Assembly (NCBI RefSeq): GCF_016086655.4
Contig: NC_052131.2
Span: 39,991,705 to 40,055,704 of the forward strand
Reading direction: 5' to 3'
Origin: Lepeophtheirus salmonis
Taxonomy: Eukaryota > Arthropoda > Copepoda > Siphonostomatoida > Caligidae
DNA length: 64,000 nt
The notes under the pieces are model-generated. The model saw nothing but the letters and a program-made list of their open reading frames with translations. It ran no database searches and was not told where the DNA came from. Below are positions 48,441 to 59,196 of this stretch, piece after piece (positions within the stretch are counted from its first letter, which is position 1; each line of letters begins with the position of its first letter). Made by a program: the position numbers and the translations under genes.

Positions 48441-49052
48441 ACAAACAAATGAGTGACTCAAACTCACATTCTGGCACATATAAAACAAGATAGTACACAA
48501 AAACATAAAAATATATATTATCGACTTTTGAAAAAATGGAAAATGGAAAAAAATACTTCTTCTCAAATCTGTTTTATTTATGGGAGTCGACTAAAATATA
48601 TAGGAGGAATTTGACCTTATTCAAGAGTTGTGTCATGAGTCGTTCCTTTTCTATTATAATACTTTTACTTAGTTATATAATTTATTCAATTATTACACGG
48701 ATAAATAAATAAAAGGAATCACATACTATATTACGTCACGATGAATCAGTTTTACCTTTTTTTAAAGACTGATAAGCCGGACTAGACTAGACCATGGTAT
48801 TTAGTCGTAAATAGGGTCAAAAACAAAACTAGACTTACAATCACTTCCATTTAGATGTTTTAATCAATTCAAACCGATTTCCATCACTTATCAGTTTTTT
48901 TTCTCTCTCTTGCCACTCCTAACCCTCCGGTTTAATGACGTTTTGTCATATTCAGTACACACTCTTTGGTTCTATTAACATGGAGTCATCCAAGAAATCC
49001 TGTTTACAATGTATACTCTTATCATATTCTATATCAAATTTTATCGAAGCAG

Positions 49053-49322
49053 GGTGTTACCTCGCTAACATAGAAATATTCTTTGTATTTTGTTATCATC
49101 TGTCAATGTTTCTCGATTTTTACTTCTAATGAGAGTTCTGAACTTTGATTGGTATAACTAGAACTATTTTTGTAAAGTAGAGATCAATATACAACAATTA
49201 TTCAAGAATAATTCCATAGTTGACTAGAATTGGCCCACTACCAACCAATTTTGGACCTTTTTTTGTTTTAATTCTTTCGAAGTAGAGGGTGCGAGATTAA
49301 ATAATAGGTAATTAAAGGTAAC
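49053..49322 (-). repeat. Family A MITE-like repeat, copy 4 (near full length)
   Basis: On the + strand it starts GTTACCTCGCTAACATAG and ends AATTAAAGGTAAC, so its ends are a short inverted repeat (GTTACCT / AGGTAAC-like). Internally it has TTGTTATCATCTGTCAATG and CCAATTTTGGACC, the reverse of the block order in copy 3. Confidence 0.6.
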
Positions 49323-49334
49323 AGATTTGGAAGA

Positions 49335-50175
49335 TAAATACTTCTCTTCCTTTCTTTTGGATTGAATCAACCCTTTCTAGGAACATTCTTGTAGTCAATA
49401 TTCCAAAAGCCATGGATCTTAATGGATTGATCCACCCTAAATCCAATTGAGTGTTTCTGTGAGTTTAAAAGTTCATTTCAGATTGATCCTATCTGTTAAG
49501 AAATGTATTTTCGGTAAAATAGAAACGTTATAATGTCTCATGGAGATGTATTTCAGAATATAAATTGTCTTTTCATCTGTAAGTAGTCTTAATGGAGTTG
49601 CTTAATTCAATAATTGAAAAGAAGGAGGAATTGAATTGAGTAGAGAGCAGGTCCAAGTATCTTTATTAAGTTTCCCATGATATCTTCTTTCTATAATAGC
49701 ACTCAGTGGAGAACAGTTTTATGGGCATCAAAGTCATACAAATCTAGCTCGTCAGATGACAAAAGGTCCTGAGTAATGTCTTATATTCCAAAAACAGGGT
49801 CAGAAGAGAGTCTTGTTGATGGATTGTATAAATTATTATTATAAAGGAACTAAATGATAGACACCATGCTATTTCCATTGAAAAAAGAGGGCGAAAAGTC
49901 TTTCATGAAAGATATGCACTTTTCCTTGAGAGTGGATAAATCATATGTCTCAGCACAATAGTGAGCATCCATTTACAAGACTCAACATAACTTCATCCAT
50001 CCTTGTTTCATCTTGACATATTCCTGAATACAGCAGGAGTCAGATCCGGAACCTTAATCTCAAGATCCAGTTGACTCCTTAAAGTATCAATCGAACATCT
50101 GTTCAAATAAAGGAGTGGCAGATCCGAGAATACATTTGTAAGAATGTAACGTCAAAAAAGGGCCATTACTCAAAA
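49335..50175 (-). pseudogene. BTB-BACK-PHR protein pseudogene (BTBD-like)
   Basis: Minus-strand fragments in changing frames follow the order of a BTB-BACK-PHR protein. FDVTF (about 50156-50142) comes first, then KCILGSATPLFEQMFD and YFKESTGS (BTB core), then DLEIKVPDLTPAVFRNMSR. HYCAETYDLSTLKEKCISF and MKDFSPSFFNGNSMVSII resemble the BTB-to-BACK transition. DELDLYDFDAHKTVLH, then KEDIMGNLIKILGPALYSI are BACK-like, and QKHSIGFRVDQSIKIHGF is PHR-like. Such proteins are usually CUL3 ubiquitin-ligase adaptors. Stops and at least four frame changes make it dead. All domains lie in 840 continuous bases without intron-sized gaps, so it may be a processed copy or a member of an expanded family. Confidence 0.6.
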
Positions 50176-50834
50176 AGTCCTATTATCTTACATGGAACTA
50201 TTGATTCCGTTTTTGCCATTTTCGTTTTCACTTCTTATCTGATCATTTTATATTATGCATTAACTGATGGCAAATTAATGATCATCCCCCCTATGCTTAG
50301 ACAATATAATTAATCTCTCGAATGTATCTATCTTTTGAAATCCTCTATTACAAGGAGAGTGGTTTAAGAAAGATTAAATGCTCAAATTTTATTATCACTT
50401 CTTTGACCAATTGTTATTTATAAAAACTTATGCCCAAACTAGAAACCCGTTCACCCACTATTTTCGGTCACTCAGACAACGTGGTCAATATTTGTCCAGA
50501 TATAGTAGGCTACACATCAACATTTATATCTGCCAGGGACGTTAATGTTCCTATTGTTAATAAATCTATAAAAAACTACTTAACTTCATGAATTTACCTT
50601 TTTATCGCGTTAACAAGGTGAATTCTACGAAAGAGGAGGAATACGTCACCAGAAAAAAATATACAGTAATGTAATCTGTGATATTTCAAAATTGATATCT
50701 TTCGGGAGATCTATCACATAGGCAAGTAGGTATTCACAAGCTAACAGACGAGTTTTGACACGTTGTTTTATACCTTTGATACAACTGATTCATATTACTA
50801 CAATAATATAACTAGAAATTGGTGTTTTTGTAAG

Positions 50835-51200
50835 AAAAGGTGAGAGTGAGACATATAGTACAACTTAATTAAGACCCCTGGTTATATTAGCTTCCTATTT
50901 TATGATTTTGAAGGGAAAAAATTAATCACCGCAATAAAAAGGAGAACCTTCCACATTTTAAAATAGCATCATTAGTGCAGGGAAAATCTTATAATTATAT
51001 TTAAATTCCTATACCTATATAGTTATTTTATTATACATTTTTAAATCAATTTAAAGCAAAGATAGGTGAGAATTCTTCCATAAAAGAGTGAGATGTTAAC
51101 ACACCCATGACTTATTAAATAATGAACAAAAAAGAAAAAAGAGCACACGGTCAACCGTTTTTCTTTTTCTACTTGCTATACATAGTTTTTTCTTTATACA
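50835..51200 (+). repeat. Family B dispersed repeat, copy 2
   Basis: GTGAGAGTGAGACATATAG, AAGGAGAACCTTCCACATT, TAGTGCAGGGAAAATCTTAT, GCAAAGATAGGTGAGAATTC and AGCACACGGTCAACCG follow the order of 30705-31055 and 63405-63765. Confidence 0.55.
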
Positions 51201-51209
51201 GGTCCCTTC

Positions 51210-52820
51210 TTTAAATATAAATAATATAAGGGGGAAGAGTAGTAGAAAAATCAATAGCTATCAAAAAAATATTACTAAATTTCTATGTTGTAGACTATTA
51301 AAGCTTTTTCCAAATAGAGAAATACCAAGAGGTTGAAAATCAATTGGTTTTTAGCAAATTATTAGGAACTGTAATATGACTATTAATTAAATATAGTATG
51401 GAATTTTTCACAGTTTAACAAAAGTTAATTTGATAACACTAATAATTAATAGGAAACCAGAGTACATATTATACAAATCGAAAACTGATGTTAGGTTGTA
51501 GTGTAAGCTTTCATGTTAGTGGGGAAATGTAGAAAGATATTTATTCCCTCTTTGAACCTTTCCCTCATAATGATAAATAAAAAGAAACAAAATTAACCCG
51601 TATTTAGCCGAAACCGTTGTCTGTTGGACTATTCCTTATTTTATTTATTTTCAATTTCATGTTTATTTACAAGTAATTAGTTACATTACTCATGGAATAC
51701 TAAAAAAATCAAATTGATTTACTTTAAAAATATTATTGTAATATCAAAAATATTAATGCATTGAAATTCATATTACATATACTTCATTACTAATTCATAA
51801 TTTTTTTATATGGAAGTGAAGTTTTATTTTATTTATTTCCTTGAAAAAACTTAACAGAACATTATTAATAATTTTTTTAATTTTTTTTTTATATAATGAC
51901 ATTTTTGTGATATAAGTTTCTTATATCAAAGCCATATTTTTGAATACCTTACTTTATTTCATTTATAACTTATTTTAAATACTAGTTCCGAATCTTTTTT
52001 TTTTTTTTAAACTGTTAAAAAAATGATAAGAACCACTGTATTTTTCTCAATTAAATTAAATTTAAAAATTCGGCAAAAAGAAATAAGTAACCCCCCTGTA
52101 GTCCACCACTTCTATACCTACCACTTAGTGCAACCAAGATCTTTATTGTATCATTAAACATTACACTAAATCGAAGCATATAAAAGGTCAAAAATCAGTT
52201 GTTATATAGCCAATACTTGTTTGCTGAGGGAAGATTCTTTGCTATTTTTTGCAACTCCGGAACAAATAAGATATCACTGGAATTTTGGTTTATCTTTGTA
52301 GTGACTATCCAAAATAAAATTTCAGTGGGAAAATTTGAAAAACAAAAACAAACTATGTTTACTTCACTTTTTTTCTTTTAAATAATCACTTTTTTTTTTT
52401 AAACCAGATCAAAAAATAAATCGATATTCCATAGTTTTCGCAGATGAATGAAACTCTCTGCTTTGACCTGAGCCAGTCGAACAAATGAGAAGACGAAACA
52501 AATGGATTCACTTATTCTGGTGACTTCAGTCAAAGAAGAAGAGCTATATGTTGAAGAGACAAAAGTCAACTGAGAATGAGGCATAGAGTTTTTGAGGCTT
52601 TATATATGAAGACCATAATGCATATTTGTTGTCCACAAATCTGTGCTACATGCGGGACACAAGTGTGAGAGGATTACTTAAAATAATTTTATTCGTTTTA
52701 AATTTCAAAAGAGATTTAGTAATTTATTAGCAGGTGTTGTTTCCAGTATATACATATATGAAATAGGGATGTAACTTAACTTTTAGACTCTATCATCACT
52801 TATGTGTTATAACAAATCTC
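51210..52820. other. AT-rich stretch without recognised gene
   Basis: A family A-like fragment (GAACCTTTCCCTCATAATG, then ATTAACCCGTATTTAGCCG) is visible near 51.55-51.62 kb. The open frames near 52.2-52.6 kb have no recognisable domain. The rest is low complexity. Confidence 0.35.
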
Positions 52821-52827
52821 TATAAGT

Positions 52828-52844
52828 ACACACACACACACACA
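52828..52844. repeat. CA microsatellite
   Basis: An uninterrupted ACACAC run of about 17 bases, followed by ACACCT. Confidence 0.8.
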
Positions 52845-52990
52845 ACACCTGGCTCTGTTTTTGTCTTTCCTTTGACAAATCAATTGGTTGAAGGAATGAA
52901 ATTAAAAATCCGATTATAAGTAATTTGTATTATCCATTAAATGTAACCGTCAGATTTATGTACACATCAAAATAAATGATATCTTTAGTG

Positions 52991-53097
52991 GTTAACAAAT
53001 ATTGAATACAATATTTTATGGTGTTATATCCATTTAGTTATGGGTTAAACAAATATTGAATACAATATTCTATGGTGTTATATCTATTTAGTTAATA
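52991..53097. repeat. Tandem duplication, two units of about 53 bases
   Basis: GTTAACAAATATTGAATACA, then ATATTTTATGGTGTTATATC and CATTTAGTTATGG at 52991-53043 is repeated at 53044-53097 with one inserted A and a few substitutions. This is a recent local duplication. Confidence 0.85.
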
Positions 53098-53344
53098 ATG
53101 AACCGACATTACATTTAATTTCTTCAACTAATAATAATTATAATTTTTCATTTCTATGTACATATTAACATCCTGATAAATCCTTCGGAGACGCTGCAAA
53201 GTGTATTTTAAGATCCTAGAAATGATGGGACACAATTAAATAATATCATAAATGAAAATTTTCTCATTAATATTATAAGATTTAGGTTTTTGCGAGATGG
53301 TTCAGCTACACTTTGTACATAAACAAACTATAATAAGCATTTCG

Positions 53345-54048
53345 CAATCTCATCATCAAGAGTGAGCAAAAAGCAACATGCAGCGTATCTTAGATATCCT
53401 AGATACTTATTGAGGTAGCTAGGATTATGGACATTATAAAGTACTCCAGTTGCCTGGTTTTCAAGGTGGCCAGGATGAAGAATAATGGAGAAGACTTCTC
53501 CAGAAAATCAGGAAGTAGAGATCACAATTTAAGGATGGATCCAGAGTTCCTGTCTAACTTGAGAAAGACGATCAAGGAAGCTCCCACAAATCGATAAATC
53601 CCCTCTATAAAAACTTATCCGTGGATGCTAGGAATATCAAAAGGGCTGTGAAGGGCTACTTGGGATTCTGCTGATACACAATCTTCTGATAGAGGTCATT
53701 AAAGCCCTTAAGGCCCGGAAACTCGAGACGTAAAGGGGAAAAGAGATGTGGGCCCCTTCTTCCCCAGATTTGAACTCAATTGACTTTGGTTTGTAGAGCA
53801 CTTTGGACAAGAAAACCAACAAAATACCAGACCCAAATGTGGACTCACTGAAGACTGCCATAGTGGCTGCGTGGGACAACTTTTCTGAAAAGTTTTGTCA
53901 TCAACTTCTGAAGGTGGACAAGTTTTGTAACCAAGTTTACAAATTCCTTGTTTACAAGTTTTGTAATGTTTTTTTATTCAAAATATTTTTTTTCCAAATA
54001 TTTTAAAAGCAATCTCTTGAGTCCACCTTTTGCTGCCCAAACCTGTAT
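53345..54048 (+). mobile_element. Internally deleted mariner-type element
   Basis: The frame at 53403-53597 reads EVARIMDIIKYSSCLVFKVA, then RKSGSRDHNLRMDPEFLSNL and RKTIKEAPT, a mariner DNA-binding domain. LSVDARNIKRAVKGYLG follows after a stop. The catalytic middle is missing. Coding resumes with MWAPSSPDLNSIDFGL (third Asp block), a stop, then TNKIPDPNVDSLKTAIVAAW and DNFSEKFCHQ, the C-terminus. The right end, reading TTTTGCTGCCCAAACCTGTA, looks like a terminal repeat ending in TA, but I could not find a clean left partner (weak candidate near 53.28 kb). It is non-autonomous: two of the three catalytic acids are deleted. Confidence 0.75.
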
Positions 54049-54768
54049 TATTATTCTTTCAATGTGGCTCTAGATTAGTATTGATGAAAAATGACTGTGG
54101 AATCTAGTTATAAAGGTCATTTTAATGTCTGTCAAAGTAAACATATACAAAACAACCATTTTAATTCAAATGCAAAAGTTTGTGGACTAGTAATACGAAT
54201 TTAGCAAAATCTTGATAACAGTAATAAATAACTAAATGCTCATAGAATTAGGCAATTATTATCGTTATTGAATGAAAAACGACAAATATTCCGGAGATTA
54301 ATAAAAAAATGTCATTTTGTTAGTAAAAACATGTTTTCCAGATTTTATATTAGTTTAATGGGGCATCAGCAAAATAAATAAAAAGTTTATCGGCAAGCTG
54401 GTCTAATAGTATTTTGTCTGGGGGTGCAACATATATAAATTAAAAATGGTATTCCTTTTATTATTTTTTTCTTGGACAAACATACTTTTTTTTATTTACA
54501 AATACGGAATAATAGTATAATCCAAGATTTGAATACGGTTATTTCAAAATAAAGGATCTCTCAACTTAAACTGAGACTACAATAGAGGGACACCTCTTAA
54601 AATATTAAGTATGAATGTTAATAACTAAAGAGCGGGAAAAGATGTAGTAAGCACTGCAGCTTACTGACCGTAAAATCCGATGAGCCAAATTAAAAACTAT
54701 AAACCAAAAATAATTAACAACTACATCACACAATAAATTATCTATAGTAATTTGCATTAAATCTTAAT

Positions 54769-54798
54769 AGTAGGAGAATAAGAAATTATTCTCCTACT
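54769..54798. repeat. Perfect 13-base hairpin
   Basis: AGTAGGAGAATAA at 54769-54781, loop GAAA, then TTATTCTCCTACT at 54786-54798. It is exact and AT/GC mixed, so not a chance AT palindrome. Confidence 0.7.
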
Positions 54799-54892
54799 AA
54801 CCATAGATGTAGTTGTAAGCCCCTCTTCTTTATTATTGTCCCAGACTAAGATAATAAATAAAACAGAAAAGTTTTAAAGCCCAGTACAGATT

Positions 54893-54921
54893 GATCCGCG
54901 AGCCGGGGTTTGGGACCACTG
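54893..54921 (-). repeat. Possible hAT-type terminal repeat
   Basis: In reverse complement it reads CAGTGGTCCCAAACCCCGGC followed by TCGCGGATC. CAGTGGT-type starts with a GC-rich follow-on are typical of hAT element ends. It is far more GC-rich than its surroundings. The partner end was not found. Confidence 0.4.
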
Positions 54922-54959
54922 TTACAGCTATCATTATTGGGTATGTCAACCTATTCCAG

Positions 54960-55100
54960 ATATTTGAATATAAAATCCATAATTGACCAAAATAAATCAA
55001 TGAAAATATTGGCTTTTTATATTTATTAAGTTTACAATAAAAATTATCTAATTTTCTTGATTTTTGAGCAAGAATGCTTTTGTTTTGACTATTGTGTTAG
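54960..55100. repeat. Family D MITE fragment
   Basis: ATTTGAATATAAAATCCATA, ATCAATGAAAATATTGGC and a TTTTTGAGCAAGAATGC word resemble the right half of family D. It ends TTTTGTTTTGACTATTG. Confidence 0.35.
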
Positions 55101-56499
55101 TCATTGATTAGCTATAATTACAAATTTATAATACCTCTTGTACATATGTGTTTTTACTGTACTTTTCCTAAAGAAACAATAACAGCCAAAAAAAGCCCAT
55201 CTGTTCCTCACATGATGAAGTTTCTCTTTACATACTGTTAACCTTTGTTCAGCATGACGGTATGAATAATACAGTATTTGAAAGTTATTCAATGTATTTA
55301 CAAGGTTGCGTGATTTACTCGACTCTTAATCTTCCAAATCCACAATCATACCTTTCCTTTAGTGTCATACTCCCATTCATTAATTATAAAAATAGTCGTT
55401 AATTTTCGAAGGATTTGAAATTTGAAGTAAACTTCGACCTTCGGTTTTAGAGGAGGTATTGGGAGGATTTTCTATGGACTGGTGTTTGATTATAAAAACT
55501 AGGCCTTGCACAGAGTAGATTTTTTTAACACAAATTATTTGAAAAAAACAATAAATGGCTCTAAAAATAGATTTCTTATAACAATGTTCATTGATTACAT
55601 GAATTTAACATACGCATAAATTAACAATAGAAAAAGGTCCCCACATTTAATTTTCATTAAAAAACAACCAGATTAAATTGAAATTTAAAAATGAAACAAA
55701 AGGATCATGCAAAATAATCTGTGTCTAGGGCCCCTCTTACGGTAAAACCAGCCCTGATTCCGACATCCGGTACTTGATACATGATTTGAACTTGAGTCCT
55801 TTTGACTGGGAAGTATGTATAATACTTCAAGTCACAAAATCCAAAAATGAAGGAAAATCATTTTTATCACTTGAATTTTTGAGAGTTTAATAACTACTTC
55901 AGCAAATATCCAATATCCCAACTTACAGTATAATAGATAAGTAACTGATCTCTATAACAACTTTTCATAAATAAAAAATAGTGATAAATATTTGTTTAAT
56001 TCGAATCTCAAGTAAATAAAAATTTCTTTAATCTGTTAAACAAACAATCTATTTTAAATTTTTAATCTATATTATTATCTTTGTTATTTGAGTTATTAGA
56101 GCAATAATTCATATTCAAAGTAACTTCAAAAGCTCATTTTACTCCGAAGAACTATTCATATTACCTTAACTACTGTTAATTCCTCTCCATTTTTAGGAAC
56201 CTTCCTTGAACATTGATTCCTCCTCTACTTATTGAAGATAATATTTATTATATCTACGCATAAATTACACAAGAGAAGGATAGGAACAAGATGAAATATT
56301 TTTTGCGTGCTATGCATTAGTCGTTATAACATTCCCATTTTCTTTTCTATAACTTAATATACTTATTAAGTAATTGTAAATGTACAACTATGTACAACTC
56401 TGAAAATTTATTAAACTTTTAATTTTATTTTTTGTGAAGAGTCTAGTATTGTCACATGATGTAAAACAAGTCAGGCTATGAAAAAATAGAGAAGTATAT
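55101..56499. other. AT-rich stretch without recognised gene
   Basis: A family A left-end trace (CAAGGTTGCGTGATTTACTC in reverse) is near 55.30 kb. No coding signal is recognised. Confidence 0.35.
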
Positions 56500-56700
56500 T
56501 ATGTTCATGGGGGGGTGTCGCAGTATTATATTTTGGGAGAGTCTAGGCTTTTGGAATTTTCTTGAAAAAAAATATAAAATTACATTTTTTGGAACTTAAA
56601 TTTCAAAAATTTAGGTTCCAATATTATATTTTTTGATTTGAAAAAATTCAAAAATCCACAGTGACTATTGAGTCTATCCTGGGACTGCGTTAAAAAAGAA
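56500..56700. repeat. AT-rich degenerate repeat block (family E)
   Basis: Repeated TTTTTGGAA, TTTCAAAAATTTAGG and TTGAAAAAATTCAAAAATCC words lie between a G-rich cap (GGGGGGGTGTCGCAG) and CCTGGGACTGCG. This is the same architecture as the block at 41.0-41.66 kb. Confidence 0.4.
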
Positions 56701-57174
56701 GAGAAAAAGGGGAAGTACGCCTAGATTAATAAAGCAATTTTTGTCTTTCTATCTGCATGAATATAGGAAAGCGAGTCATCCGATAATCTATACAATAAAA
56801 ATATTTTGATCTAAGAAATAAAAATCGTATTAATGAAATAGTGCAGGTGGGTACATATAATATTGAACGTTTATAAAGGGTACAGTTTTTATGGTGATCC
56901 TTGATCTAAATTATATAAATATTTTTCATATATGAAATAATAATGTGGGCGTATTAATGAAATATTATTGGCATGTCCTGTATACAAAGAGTACTGTTTC
57001 TGCTTATTTTTGTTATTGGTCTCTTAATCTTGTGTATATCGCTGATAATTCAAGGGCATTTTCAGTATATGCTAAGATTTGAATAATATATAAACGCTGC
57101 TATATTAAAATTAATTTGGTTTATTTTTATTAGTAATGCTCGGCAAAGTTTAGCCGATTTGATTTGCCCCCAGC

Positions 57175-57745
57175 ACAACAACAAGACAAAAAAAACTGGA
57201 CCGTAGATTAGTTGAGAAACTTTAGGAACGCTACCTCGCCTTCGCTAGTCAACAAGACTAAGTTCCCAGGCTCTTCTATAATGCTGGGAATAGTGGCATC
57301 AGACGAGAAGCAGATGCACCGTATTGGTCTTGCCCTGTGTTAGGACCAATTACCTTGAGGGAAACTATGTGTTCCAGCATGACTCCACCCTGATAGTCAC
57401 AAGGCCAGAACTACGCAACAATGGCTTGAGAATAATTTTTCCGATTGCTGGAAATACGATTTGTGGCCTCCCTCCTCGCCTAATTTGAATCCTCTCGACT
57501 ATGGTATCTGGTGCTATGTCGAAAGTAGATTCTGTGAAAGTAGGTTTCTTTCATTCCAGTGTCGACACTCTAAAGACCTCCACCATGAGGTCATGTCCAA
57601 GGCCACGTCGTCAAGTTGTGTGCAGCTATCAGACCCAGGCTCGAGGCCATGGTGGCAGCAGAGACCGGCCATTTCGAGAAATAATTTTGTAATTATAATT
57701 TTTTTGAATAATATGCAGTCCACTCGTTTAACATTATGTTGTTTT
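57175..57745 (+). pseudogene. Mariner-type transposase relic, catalytic half
   Basis: Fragments in order: IMLGIVASDEKQMHRIG; then in a shifted frame YVFQHDSTLIVTR, which keeps the second catalytic Asp (QHDS). In a third frame comes HKARTTQQWLENNFSDCW, then KYDLWPPSSPNLNPLDYGIW and CYVESR, which carries the third Asp (LNPLDY). SVDTLKTSTMRSCPRPRRQV in another frame is the C-terminal helix region. The DNA-binding half is not legible and frameshifts and stops abound, so it is inactive. This relic has higher GC than the neighbouring DNA. Confidence 0.75.
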
Positions 57746-57749
57746 TGAT

Positions 57750-59190
57750 GAAGTCGATTTTCCGTATCCTACAGTAAAAGGTTACGTTTTGCTGTCGTGA
57801 ACTGTATATAAAAGAGAATAAAAAACAAGAAATACTATGAACATATCGAAGATACCTAATTATCTTATCAAATGCCTCTTTTTATTTCATCAAGGGGTCC
57901 TCAGGGATTTTAGTGGGTTATTTGCTTTAATTCACGGCCAAATGATAAGCCTTGGGCTATGATTCAGAATTTTTAATTTGGTCAAATTCATTTTTTCGAG
58001 TTGCGGTAGAGTACTAGAAATGTCACGTTAGATAAGAGCTTCAAAAAGTGTTCCTCATCCCCCTCGCTGTCCCGCTGCTACAAAATAGGTCTCCCAAGCG
58101 TTCGTCTTTGCTTTATCATCCCTTTAAAACATATTTATAAAAGTAAAAAAAAATATATATATAAACCTTGATTTCTTGAATTTTTTGTAAGTACTATAAT
58201 ACTATTAAAACGGAAGGCTAAAATCTCATTTTTTGCGTCCAACGTCAAAAAAAAAAAAAAATCCGTTTTTTCCAGCTTTCCGTTGATTGGACACAAGTTC
58301 CATGATGTTCCGTTCACAAGCCTGGTTAACGGTAATTGCATGTTACTTGACTCTATGTATAATTTTAATTATTCAATGAACTTTTGATTTGTTAAGAACT
58401 CTTTGATTTATTTTGTTCATTCTGGAGGTGTCGTCGCTGATTAGTGATGGCATCACTACAGCTCGAGAGATAAACGTTAAATGATAGTCCGGAACAATTT
58501 TGCTGATTTTCTTATAGCTTATCAACCGTGTGTCACATAGAACTACTATTTCCGGAAAATGTAATACAATGAAAGTCGATAGAAGACTGTCGAGTTAACG
58601 TTATCGGAAATAAAACCAACTTTTTAGTTGTTATTTTACGAAATTAGATCCTGTTTTTTTGGAGTTAGGAGTCTTTTTAGTCTGCATAAGGACTTCAGTG
58701 CTATTGCAAGGCTTTTGTATGATTTTTGTCGTGCTAAGTGTGTCGAATAGTTACGTCATAGAGGATTGGATGAACGTGATGGGACTTTCAAGTTTATGTT
58801 TAAAACCAGGGCAATATAATATAAGGTATGCTCTTCTGAACACTCAAGGCGTGTCAAGTAAGTTGAAGCTATGACGTAGTTAGATCATGCTAATCAGTTG
58901 TAGTAGGCGATTTTTTGTCTAATTTTTAATGTAATTTGATAATGAAATGATTAAATGTTTATTTATATTAATTTAATTTAACTTAATATTAAAAATCATC
59001 TGGATAAAAAAGTTTAACATATGGTAATTTTATTATTAACCAATTATAATAAATTTAATATAATTTATAAAAAGCTATGTTATGTAATGTGATAATTTCT
59101 TTAATTTATGGCCAATTTCTTTGTTTTTTAGCAGATTTATACTACAATGTATGACATCCTGAGGGAAATTTGGAGCTGACACTTGGAGAA
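57750..59190. other. Stretch without recognised gene
   Basis: A 71-codon + strand frame near 58.66-58.87 kb and its less AT-rich surroundings (58.4-58.9 kb) look slightly coding-like, but I recognise no domain. This could be the 3' flank of the P-like element that follows. Confidence 0.3.
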
Positions 59191-59196
59191 CAGATA

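Noticed and set aside
57461..57748. 95-codon frame as an intact small protein
   Set aside because: Its first part is mariner transposase text and the rest is frameshifted transposase, so it is not a functional product.
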